The notes under the pieces: model-generated
What the model was told of the DNA's origin: nothing
What the model saw: only the letters and a program-made list of their open reading frames with translations
The model's database searches: none
Part shown: positions 50,201 to 64,000 of the stretch, piece by piece
How positions within the stretch are numbered: position 1 is the first letter of the stretch
How the letters are laid out: the number at the start of each line of letters is the position of its first letter
Assembly (NCBI GenBank): GCA_030340625.1
Contig: JAOPHQ010001138.1
Location: forward strand, 186,001-250,000
DNA length: 64,000 nt
Direction of reading: 5' to 3'
DNA from: Merluccius polli
Lineage: Eukaryota > Chordata > Actinopteri > Gadiformes > Merlucciidae
Made by a program: the position numbers and the translations under genes

Positions 50201-51497
50201 ACAAAAATAGCAACCCCTTAGTATACAACCCAATCTATCCATATTGTAAAAAAAACTGAATTTAGCTTTCAAAACCTCTCCCACTGTGTGCAAGTGTTGG
50301 TGACTGAAATTAAGTGGTTTGAGACTTGGTGTCTTGCCCAGAAATGTAAAGCACAGACAAAATGGTTAATTTATCAAATGCTTTTGCTCTTTTTTATCTT
50401 TATTTTCATAAATTGACAGATATTTCAGTATTTCCGGCTTTTCTCTTGTGAGCTCTCAGTATTTAAAGAATGAATGGTATATGTCCTGAATATTTTGTGC
50501 CTTTAATATTGCTCAACTGAAAAACACATGAAGACATCTAAAACGTAACAAAATAGGTGCAGTTGTGTGATAATCTGGCACCACCACTTAAGCCACCATA
50601 TAAAATATAAAAGTCAACATAACCTCAAAAAACAACAAAAGAAAGTATGCTTTTTGCGAATGGAAATACCAGTATTGGCAACAGAAGTGATTAACGCAGG
50701 TGTGCTTGCTTTGTAGTTAAGGTTAACATGACAACACATATGTCCATCCTCCAAATAATTATAATCTATTACACCTCTGTCTAAATCTAACTAGAATTGT
50801 GCAGATAATTATTTGACTAAATTTTTCCTCTTAGACAACATGGTGCAAATTGATATCTCTATTATGTTTGGCAAATGTCAGGCACAATTATGAGAACGCG
50901 GTTGGCTGTATTATCACAATGCATTTGGCACATTCATTTGAAAGAAATAACATTCAAATATAAAAAAATACTACACAAAACAACAAAGACAGTCAAGTGC
51001 CACTAACAATAGTACACAAATATAACAAAATGTACTTTCAAACCAGCCAATAAAATTAACACACACACACACACACACACATACACACACACACACACAC
51101 ACACCAGGAAACTCACCCTTTTTTTAAGCTCATAATATTTGTCTGTATTTCAACCACGATGTGGGACTTTGGCCTCCCTTCGACTTTGAAAATCGTAAAA
51201 TATCAAAACTTACAGATATGTGGTGACCTTTGAGGCAGAATGCGCCCAGTGCCAATGTGTGCGGACACCTGTGCTATGGTGGCTGTAGGATTGCTTGAGG
51301 AGGGAAGCATTCAGCACCAACAAACAAAAAAATCCCCACCTACTTCAACTCAGGAAATCCATCTCAGAACAGAAGGAAAACAAGAAACCATCAGAGGGTC
51401 ATAAAGATAAGAACAAATCATTTATTCATCTCATGGTGAACTGGATCCCTTTCTCCGCATATGTCTCTTTGAAAAAAGGTCAAGATAAGGGTCCAGC
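47261..51497 (-). other. bin3-egr3 spacer including the egr3 3' UTR
   Basis: AT-rich DNA with no coding signal on either strand. The part next to 51497 is the egr3 3' UTR; its length is unknown. TTTATT (AATAAA on the - strand) occurs at 51421-51426 and several times further on (for example near 50400 and 49830). An interrupted (CA)n lies at 51060-51104. Confidence 0.55.
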
Positions 51498-55782
<4,285 letters not shown>

Positions 55783-56160
55783 AGCAGTTCAATTCAGCCG
55801 GACATGAGGTGAGGTGATGAGGAGGTGGAGGAGGAGGAGGAGGCGCAGGTATCCTAGTGGTCACAGCGGCTCTTCTCTCGGATCGGAGCGCGGGTCTGGG
55901 GACCAGACATAGAAGAGACACAGCGGGGAGTCCCGCGGTGAGTATCCAAGTCCCCGCAACAACCCCTATCTCCTGGAGCTGCTGCTGTGTTGTGGGCCAC
56001 GTACAAGTTATGGTTCATCTAATGACAATGGAGAAAAAACCTGGTGGTGGTGTTGGTTCTGCTTGTGCGGGGAGTGAGAAAAAAAAGAGACTAGCGGGTA
56101 AATAAGTGATGCGGCGTGGTTGCACAAGAGCCGCTCTACTTGCGCTATTGGACAGAGACG
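55783..56160 (-). other. egr3: egr3 5' UTR
   Basis: The stretch between the ATG and the inferred start site. It includes a CCTCCTCC-rich run (on the - strand) at about 55818-55845. The upper limit rests on the TATA-like box at 56183-56189 and is inferred. Confidence 0.5.
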
Positions 56161-56182
56161 TGGGGACTCCAGGTTGCCCGTG

Positions 56183-56189
56183 TTAAATA
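56183..56189 (-). promoter_or_regulatory. egr3: TATA-like box of egr3
   Basis: TATTTAA on the - strand. A start site about 25-30 bp further on would give a 5' UTR of roughly 370 nt. Confidence 0.45.
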
Positions 56190-56203
56190 GTGGGCTGGCT
56201 GCG

Positions 56204-56210
56204 TGACGTA
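56204..56210. promoter_or_regulatory. egr3: CRE-like site upstream of egr3
   Basis: TGACGTA, seven of eight bases of a CRE, lies between the CArG box and the TATA-like box. It would fit CREB-dependent induction, which is known for EGR genes. Confidence 0.45.
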
Positions 56211-56215
56211 GATGA

Positions 56216-56225
56216 CCATATATGG
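56216..56225. promoter_or_regulatory. egr3: Serum response element (CArG box) of egr3
   Basis: CCATATATGG is a perfect CArG box, the binding site of SRF. It lies about 30 bp upstream of the TATA-like box. EGR-family genes are classic SRF/ternary-complex-factor targets, so this is the likely site of rapid growth-factor and activity induction. I saw only one perfect CArG box in this upstream region. Confidence 0.75.
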
Positions 56226-58680
56226 ATAGGCTGCGCGGGAGGCAGTCCGTCCGCAGCGCGTCAGCCCGTGGAAAGTAGCGCAGGAACAGTTTGCGAGCCG
56301 GCTGAGTGAAGCCAAACAACAGAGAGAGAGAGAGAGATACAACAAGGGGAAGTAGGGCTGATATTGTTAGACTGTGGTTTCCAGTGCGTATATTGGGCAT
56401 AATCAATACGACCACTGTTGATACGGGCCTGTGTGTCTTCCACTGGGACCTTCAGGCAGCCTGGAGAGAAACCTTGAAACACCGCGCGCTGTCACAGATA
56501 GTGATGGTATAGGGCCAGGATGTGGCCATGTCTTCACACTTTGGAGAGATTTTGAGATTTTTAAAGCTTGAATTTCAAACGGGACTCTAGCTATAGGCCT
56601 ATCGTTTGGTTTTCCTCTGTATAGGCCGTGCGTATTTTTCCAGCATTAGCAGACTAAAAGAGAGATCACCGTTGTATCTATCATATATCACATTGTCTTT
56701 TGAAATGAACGTCTAGCTCTTTCTGAGTTCTGTACTTCCCCGTAAAGGCCCCGCATCAATAATAATAATTATCGTTATTTTGTCTTTAATGCAGGACGTA
56801 GCACAATGTGTTACGTTAACGGTTGTGCACAGAGTTGTGGCAGACTTGCAGAAGTTTGGGGAAATATAAAATCCCGTCATTCAGTAACAATAACAGTAAA
56901 GACTATAATTGACAGAGTTAATCGTTTGTAAATATTGCAAACGGATTTTAAATCCCTACTTCAAGTGCCAAATAGCCGCTGAAGTGGAAACTCCAAATAA
57001 GGCAGTGATCCGGCGCCGCCCATACACTCTGTATTTGGTTGAGTTCCGGTTAGACTGATAGTGGATTATATCGAAACCCGAAGACATCTCCACAGCCTAT
57101 CGTTTTACCAGAAACCTGCTATAATGCATGTCAGGAATTGTTTTTAACACTTTCATCACTTTCTCGTCATAGTGGAACCCATTCCTTTGTCCTAAATGTG
57201 ACTTTGTATGCAGCCTATTGTTGGTGATCTGTAAATATCTATAGGCCTTCTAGTTTATTGGGCTACCTTTATTTTTTTCAAGTTTGTTTTCACATTATAG
57301 ATATTTTTGAAAGTTTTGAAAAAAGAGGTAAAAATCCTAATTATTATTATCCATTATAGTATGTAATCATAAAAAAAATTCTAAATATGGGCCTCTTTCG
57401 ACAAGTAATGGCAAGGCTTTAATCATAAGAAATGAAGAAATGAAGAAAATCCTAATGAAGCAAAACTGAAAAAGTGAGTGGGAGAATAAGTCTGATTCAT
57501 CCTCAGTGTTTAAGGGGGCTTATACAAACAGAGCAGGCAGGGATCCTGTGTGCGTCTCCTCTGAACAGACAGCCTGCATATGTGTGTTTATTTGTAATGG
57601 ATACCATTAATGGCAGACAGATCACGGCATTCTCTTGGGGTGTCTTCCCAATCCTCAACTCCGCCAAGATGAATGGCTGTGCTGTTCAGCAAGCCTTCAA
57701 AAAGCCTGTACTTGAGTCAGACCAAGCAGTGCAGAGTTGGTTGCGGGCCAACCCCCATTCCCCCAACTCTTTAACTTTATCCCTTATTCCCTCGCATTCA
57801 GCGTTCCAACGGCACTATTTGATCCAGAAGGCACCTTTGTTACAACATGACGATGTCGTTATAAGGCCAGTTGTTTCCCACAAGCCCTGACCGCCATATC
57901 ACTGATTGGACTAATGGTCTACTTTTCTTCCCCCCGGCCAGGTCAGGGATCTACATCATACTTTACTCTGGGTGTAGTAGTATGGAGGGGAATCATAGAC
58001 CTTTAGCACTGTGCGTAACAGAATCTAGACATCATTTCAACATCCTATATGATAGTAATACTTTTTTTTGTGGCAACAATTTCGATCGTAGGCTTTGATT
58101 GTTCCCCACCTCACTTGTAAGGATAAAAGCTGCTGCTGATTTAGTGGTATCCCCAGTGACACCAGCCATGGGTTTTCCTGTGACTTACTCACGGCACGCA
58201 CGGTCATATACGCAAAACACTGGAATGTTGCTGTGAATGGAAAGTCAGCCATCTCCATGTGGAAGGTGCTATCTGTTGCAGGCCTATTTCCTCGACTGTA
58301 AGCTGTGCTCGTCCTCCAATGGAAGCGGCCCGTCGGCCTCCTTTGCATACTGGGATTCCATGGACGGTGTGCTGTATACTGGAGACAGACATCTCACTCA
58401 TGTCAGCATAATAAGGGGAAATACAGAGGCCTGACAGTTCATTTTTCAAGCCGCCAGCTTATTCCAAGCTTCAAGGTGTTTTTTTGGATAATGTTGCATA
58501 ATATGAAAAGATCCCCATTAAACATTAGGAATTTGAAAAAACTTTGACGTGATTTTTGTTAAATGTAATACATAAGACACACAAGGCTATATTCCCTCGT
58601 TGAAGGAAATAGCTTTAAAATGAGCAATGTTACACTTATCTTTGTTGATCAACCTAATTAAACAATCAATATATCATTTA
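56226..58680. other. egr3 upstream intergenic DNA
   Basis: No supported gene. A + strand open frame at 57474-57890 (138 codons) and a segment at 58237-58434 lack recognisable domains or clean exon borders. The area next to egr3 may hold enhancers, which cannot be judged from one sequence. Confidence 0.5.
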
Positions 58681-58880
58681 GGACTCCAGTCATCTGAACA
58701 AGTCCCGCCTCTTCTCCCGGCGGTTCCTGAATGAGGACCAGGCCTGAAGGACGATGTGCGGGGGGCACATCGTCCTCCTTCACATCGTCCCCCATCATGC
58801 TCACATGCCCATAATATACTCTGTTTCCCTGCTAGTTGTACAAGCATGACTTTGTATGTGACAAATCAAACTTGAACTAA
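58681..58880 (+). mobile_element. Truncated LINE 3' end (probable)
   Basis: A short open tail ending in TGA at 58745-58747 is followed by a perfect 11-bp hairpin (58749-58759 with 58765-58775). The end, GTGACAAATCAAACTTGAAC (about 58859-58878), is typical of fish non-LTR elements. The family is not certain, and the short open tail could be chance. Confidence 0.45.
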
Positions 58881-61189
58881 TAACCCTTTGTGTGTGTGGT
58901 TGATAGCAGGTTTAAGCACACCTGGCCCGAGTCAGTCTGATTGGACTCTGGGGCTGGGCTGAGGCTGCACACCTGTGGTGCATGAAAGTAATAGAGACGC
59001 GCAGGTTAAATCAGCTATCACCACACACACTCAAGGAGAGAGCACTGACATGTCAGCATTCAACACCTGCTCTAGCTGTAACATCTTGCCAACTCTCCAA
59101 CAAACTGGTATACAACATCTAGCCTACCTGTGTGTCAGAGGAGCCCAGCAAAGCCACTTAGGTGGCGTGTGGCAGGGTCTACTGCCACAGCCTGAATGTG
59201 TTTAAAGTTATGATGCTAGGACAGTATGTTGAGGTCAAAGGTTACGGTAAATCAATGCACGCTGTATGGTGGACCATATTGTTGACATGCATTTGATAGA
59301 TGTCACAAATCAAAAATAGGGGGATAAAGATCTTTTAAACGTTATGAGAAACAGCAAGAAAAATACACAATTGAGACTTTAGTTCTCATGCATATTAGAT
59401 CACCTGATGCTGCTAGGCAATTGAATTGATTATACACATTTCTTCTAATTAATGTTAGTTTGAATAAATTAAGGTTTTTATTAAATGCCTTTACCGTATA
59501 GGGATGCAAGGGATTTCTTTTCTCCCAGAGAATGCAATACACTGAAGACTGTTTAACTACGGTTGTGTCTATAATGTCTCTTAATATCTTAACTCTCCCG
59601 ATAATTGGATCAGAATAAAAACAAAGTTAAGGCACAGCTGTTTGAATAGCAATATCTCCAAGATATATAGGAAAAGAAGAGAGGAACAGAGAGGCGAACC
59701 ACAGAACTTGGCAATCCATATGTGTGATGAATTCAAGTAGGTGGTTTTGGATGGATAGATTCTCATTCACCCTGCTGTACGCCTAGTGTTATGTTGTTGA
59801 ATTATGCTGCAACGCGCCAATTGTTACAAAATCTAATTTCCTAAGTCAAACGATATAGATAAATGAATGCCAGAAGAGATACTTTTTACCACTGATGAAC
59901 ACATGCGACGTGTTCAAAGGGAATGATAATCCAAGTATATCTTGATTATCTGACTATATCTATCTGTGTACTTGTATATGGTGTTTTGGTTGTTTTGACT
60001 GTGGAGCAGGCTGCTTTGACTGCTAAGTCGGTGAGGCAAACAAAGCAAATGCGGGACAATTTGATCAATGATCTCCCAGAGTTCACAGAGAGGGCGCCTA
60101 GAGGTTTACCGAGGCTGGCTTAACCACCAAAGGAACAAAAAACTCCTTTACCTACTCCAGCCGAGTCGAGCAATGAGACACCAAATTGGGGTCAATGAAA
60201 CCACCAACAAAAGATTGATCATCAGAACATCAAAGTTCCTCATGTAAATCCAGCCTTTTTCCAGACATCTGGGGTATTGATACAAACCCCTCCCAGAGGA
60301 GAGGTGCTGGTTTGAAACCAATATTCCTCATGGGGGGGGTCCTCTGACCCACCCTCTACAAAGATCCACGGAAGCCTGGAAAGTGTACCTCCTAGTCAAC
60401 CGGGTTGAAAAGTTTATCCGTAGCATCCTCTACAGACCGGCAAGGTGGACCCCCATACGCAACGCTTACCAGTTCAAAACAGGTTCATCGTCCCAAAGTT
60501 ACATTCAAGGACACCCTTGGCGCACCCTTGGCGTATGTGTTAATACAGAGCGGTGCTTTATTAAAAAAAAAAAAAAAAACATAAATTAAACTCTCACTCT
60601 GACATCGCAATGTCACTCAGAATCTCGGTCAGTGGAAATCGGATAACCCGATTCCCCAACATCGTGTTCCTTCTCGTCACCCCTGAGGAGTATTTTGGTT
60701 CAAGTTCCACTGTGGCTTCCGGCTGTGTTGTGGTTTTGGTTTCACCTCCTACTTCCTTTTTTTTTTTTTTTTTTTTGGGGCCCTGACGCGTTTCCTCCCT
60801 TGATTTAAAAGTACTCTTTCCACACAGAGCTGTGATATCAGCTACCCCCTTCTCTCTTTCCTCTGGCCCTGTTCGGAAACTAATAAGAAATCCCCGATGT
60901 GGTCAAATCTATTTCCCAAATAACTATGGTATGTGACAAGAGCTAAAATTAAACCCATATCTTTATTGATTTGTTTTTTAAGACCAGAGAACCATTCTGA
61001 GAAAAGGATATGAGAATAAGTACAGTTCAATCAGCAACACATTCATGTTAAATATCTATTATTTATATAGCATTCTCAAAATGTTGTATATTTAATCTTC
61101 ACTGAGCTATGGATACTACATTGACAAGATACAACAAGTAAAAGCATGATCCATAATTAGCAAGAAAAGTACAACGAGACATTACTGCT
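58881..61189. other. Intergenic DNA between egr3 and pebp4, including the pebp4 3' UTR
   Basis: No supported gene. An A-run (60560-60577) and a T-run (60758-60776) bracket unique-looking DNA. The part next to 61189 is the 3' UTR of pebp4 on the - strand; its extent is unknown. Confidence 0.45.
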
Positions 61190-61278
61190 TCAGTCCTTGT
61201 AGTTCTGGGTCAGGAACTGCGCTGCAGCCACCAGTTCTAGGTCAAACCTACTGATGAACATCCATAGGTCCCAGTTAC
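61190..61278 (-). CDS. pebp4: pebp4, last coding exon (partial gene)
   Basis: PEBP4 belongs to the phosphatidylethanolamine-binding protein family and is a secreted or lysosome-type member linked to kinase signalling in mammals. The - strand segment encodes NWDLWMFISRFDL, then ELVAAAQFLTQNYKD and a TGA stop (61190-61192). The W...F..RF.L....A..QF.TQNY pattern is the C-terminal end of PEBP proteins and fits human PEBP4 (NRF...STQFMTQNYQD). A CACCCAG acceptor precedes it and the exon starts with the last two bases of a Gly codon, matching the Gly before this point in human PEBP4. It lies next to egr3 on the same strand, as in human. Earlier exons were not found up to 64000, so they lie outside the window. 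The fish protein lacks the long basic tail of human PEBP4. Confidence 0.8.
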
Positions 61279-61285
61279 CTGGGTG

Positions 61286-61326
<41 letters not shown>

Positions 61327-61483
61327 AGTTTTTGCATATTTTAGAGGGGAAACGTGTTCAGAAAAAATAACTGTTAACAAGGTGTTGTCGATTTCTTGTC
61401 AAAGAAGAACGATCCAGAAACCTGTATTTCTGTATTATCTTACACACCATCGGAAAAACACGTTTGTTTGCAGAAAAAAAGTA

Positions 61484-61539
61484 CAAATGGTCATTAAAAA
61501 TGCCCGTGTATCAAGGACTGCATTTCTAATGACCATTTG
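61484..61539. repeat. Hairpin, 20-bp arms
   Basis: The arms CAAATGGTCATTAAAAATGC (61484-61503) and its complement with one mismatch (61520-61539) enclose a 16-base loop. Confidence 0.8.
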
Positions 61540-61899
61540 GTCCATGTTGTGAGGACCAGGGGGCCTTGCGGAGCGGCACGTGGTGCATGGACATGAGTCA
61601 CAGGGAACAGCATTGCTGAAAATAAAACATGTTGCTGTAATGATGGAGGTGGGAACGCAAGGACGTATTGGCAAGAAGATATGATTCAATCGCCTGGACT
61701 CGTTTTTTCTCTCCCTCTCTCTCCCTCTATCCCTCCCCTTTTAAATAAACACCAGACGGCCGTCCGGCTGGTATGACAATATCACTTCATGGATTTGACA
61801 ATCGCCCCTATTCCCTGCAGTAACTCTCCCGCTCCCCAACCCCCCACCGCACTCAACACGCGTAAACACACATGCATTCACACACACGCATTCACACAC

Positions 61900-61932
<33 letters not shown>

Positions 61933-62971
61933 GAAAAACAACTAAACACATTAGCATTCCAAAACAAACCAAAAAAAACATTTTGCCCAAATATCGTAAA
62001 CTTTAGCAGATACTGATAAAATTGTGTGTATGTGTTGATAGAGATATGTATGTGAGACTTCGCAATGTCTTTTTGGAAAAGACAATACTTCACTATTAGT
62101 CGGAAAGAGAAAAAGAATATGGAGAACGTTTTTTTCCTTCCTAAATAATTTGCTATTTCCTTGCACAGAATAAGTACATCAACAGCTGCTAGAGGACAGT
62201 GTAGAAAATTTATCTTTTTGTAATGAGAGTCAGGAATTGAAACACTCCAAGTGTGCAGAGGGACCGGCTCCGCGGTGAAGGGGTCCGGCCTGACCGTAGC
62301 CCAAGAAGACCACTGTTCCCATTGACCTCTCGCTGCAGCTGCTTAGAAGGCCCGCTCTGGGGCTGGGTCACACATCAGGGGAGACCCCCGCTGCATCGAG
62401 GAGACCTAGCCACCTGCGATATATACCTGAGGGTTGAATCTTTCGATTTTGAATGTCATTTTTCCAAGTGCCCGATAAATATGCACTATATCACCATGTC
62501 CTAATGTTTTTTTTATGATTCTCAAAATCATCACTGAGTGAACGGAAATGGGAAAGATGTGACCACTATGGTCACCCGGTAGCAGGTGATCCCCTGTATA
62601 AACTATCCTGTGACTGACCCCCAGAAGACTCCCAACAGCACCTTCAGCCGCTGAGCCATCGGGTCACGGGGTCATGCCAGGTTCTGAGCTTAGCTGGGGG
62701 AAGATGATGAATAGTAACTGGAAGATGAGCAGATGAGTGGCTGAATATTGTCAGGTCAAACTCTGTGAATGAGGGCAGCCTGGGGGAAAAAAAGATGTCC
62801 AATAAGCAATTTTGGGGCAACAGTCTTAAATGGCCCTGCTTTATGATAGGGTATGACCCCCTGTGACCTCTCTAGCTTTGTGGCACTGGGGGTGGGGGGG
62901 GGGGGGGGGGGGTGCACTGGGGGTGCACTGGGGGATGGGGGGTAATAGCTCCTCAACTCGCCCCTACCTGC

Positions 62972-62975
<4 letters not shown>

Positions 62976-63019
<44 letters not shown>
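62976..63019. repeat. (GA)n microsatellite
   Basis: About 44 bp of GA. Confidence 0.95.
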
Positions 63020-63020
<1 letters not shown>

Positions 63021-63244
63021 CCAGGGTGTGGGTGGACGACTACAGGGGCAGGGCAGGGAAACAGCAAACTTTAAATTGAACACAGGGAAAAGAAGTTCAT
63101 GTGATGGAAGAGTGAACTTCCACCACATGTGGACGTGGAGGATAGTTGTGGATCTATGTGCAACAAACTTCCTGCCCCGCTTGGCATGCGATACGCGACT
63201 CATTCAACAGGCCCACCAACGCTCTAATGGAGAATAATACAGCC

Positions 63245-63365
63245 GGTTTCACATAGATACAACTAATATTGTTTTAGCTCTACTTGCATTGTTTGGTCTA
63301 GCCCTGTATAGCACTTTGAGATTTCTTGAATGGAAAGCGCTTTATACATAAAAATAAAATAAAAA
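63245..63365 (+). mobile_element. 3' tail of a non-LTR retroelement
   Basis: The end CACTTTGAGATTTCTTGAAT followed by GGAAAGCGCTTTATACATAA and an A-rich run is a well-known 3' tail of dispersed fish retroelements. The 5' part is not recognisable; the family is not named. Confidence 0.6.
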
Positions 63366-64000
63366 AATCCCGCCCCCTTGGACACAGTCTAAAATGAGGC
63401 AACGTGATGACAGTAAGTTCCATTATCCAGGGCAGGGCTGGTAAGACTTAAAGAATGAACCTAAAATAGGTTATTGTCCCTTTTTATGGCAGAGGCGTGT
63501 TTTGCCGCTGTACAATCTGCCTTCTAATGGAAATCACAGATAGCACAGGGCCTGGGGGGCCACAGTGCAAAGACCTCCGCCCACCCCCTCAGTCTCCTCC
63601 TCCTGTCCCGTCTAGGAGACAGAGAGACTGCCGGGGCTGCCCTGTGGTGACACAGACCTGAGCCACTATAGCTGGTGTCCATATTAAACTTGAAGGATTG
63701 TTGACGGCCTCCAAAATGAGGTTTGAGCGAGGCGTTCAGGCCAGCTGTCTAGAGCCAATAGGGGATTGAGGGATCTGTTGCCAGGGCAGCTTGAGCCAAC
63801 AGGTTGGAGCGATCAGGCTCTGTATTCACCACTACAACCATCTTCTGTTTCAAAATGGCTTTTTTTGGTCGACCTTGGTTACAGCCTATGTTGTTGTAGT
63901 GGTTGTTTTTTCACCTAGTCCTTTTACCTTATAGCATGTCAGACATGCTGATGATTTGATACGGAAAGGTCACCATTTACTTGATATGTATTTTATTTTC

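Larger units (their letters stand above)
61279..64000 (-). other. pebp4: pebp4 intron sequence (incomplete)
   Basis: No further PEBP exon was recognised on the - strand. The stretch holds (CA)n next to the exon acceptor (61286-61321), a hairpin (61484-61539), (CA)-rich DNA (61866-61932), a G-run (62895-62912), (GA)n (62976-63019) and a retroelement tail near 63245-63365. Confidence 0.5.

Noticed and set aside
57474..57890. 138-codon + strand frame upstream of egr3
   Set aside because: No recognisable family, no promoter, and codon content looks random. It may be chance.
58237..58434. Exon-like segment following a TTGCAG acceptor-like site (AYFLDCKLCSS...)
   Set aside because: The frame is open for only about 65 codons, the end is a plain stop, and no partner exon or family was found. 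A conserved non-coding element is possible but cannot be tested here.
59923..60123. Frame with a hydrophobic start and a Lys/Arg/Asp-rich tail, perhaps an old retroelement envelope or pol relic
   Set aside because: No motif firm enough to assign; flanks show no LTR pair.
61484..61539. Hairpin considered as a microRNA precursor
   Set aside because: The 20-bp stem is short for a precursor and AT-rich. It looks more like a small transposon relic, and no expression evidence is available.

Overview
The window is nuclear DNA from a ray-finned (teleost) fish. Its genes are split into many small exons with GT-AG introns. It carries fish-type L2/CR1, hAT and foldback repeats, and it holds the vertebrate gene block bin3 - egr3 - pebp4. 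The number of long, uninterrupted dinucleotide tracts (more than fifteen in 64 kb, several over 100 bp) is very high. That would fit a gadid such as cod, but this is inference and I cannot name the species.

Layout. 1-1232: dead 3' end of an L2/CR1-like LINE with an internal (AC)n. 1981-2190: MITE. 2459-3160: 15-bp minisatellite. 3400-3555: CpG-rich promoter and probable non-coding first exon of an acyl-CoA synthetase gene. 3556-8227: its repeat-rich first intron, ending in a ~0.68 kb foldback element. 8230-15487: 19 coding exons (+ strand) encoding a complete 715-residue long-chain acyl-CoA synthetase of the ACSL1/2/5/6 group. 16.2-47.1 kb: bin3 on the - strand, tail-to-tail with acsl, nine coding exons over 29.6 kb encoding 253 residues. 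47.1-51.5 kb: bin3 promoter, AT-rich intergenic DNA and the egr3 3' UTR. 51498-55782: egr3 (- strand), two coding exons, 419 residues, followed by its promoter to about 56.25 kb with a perfect CArG box. 56.3-61.2 kb: intergenic DNA with no convincing gene. 61190-61278: last coding exon of pebp4 (- strand). The rest of pebp4 lies beyond 64 kb.

How the genes relate. bin3, egr3 and pebp4 share order and strand with human 8p21.3, so this is an ancestral vertebrate block. They are not a functional pathway: bin3 is a BAR-domain membrane/actin adaptor, egr3 an immediate-early transcription factor, pebp4 a secreted-type phosphatidylethanolamine-binding protein, and acsl a membrane-bound lipid enzyme. 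All exon joins given here were checked for reading phase by hand and each protein reads through without a break.

I found no evidence of an undescribed genetic system. The most interesting signals are: inverted transposon copies that flank bin3 exons 2-3, whose loss would be exactly in frame; a (TG)n tract that fills most of a 180-bp acsl intron next to its acceptor; an altered TGAAP motif in the ACSL; a clean hAT insertion with an 8-bp target duplication and another element nested in it; and a short interstitial telomere repeat.
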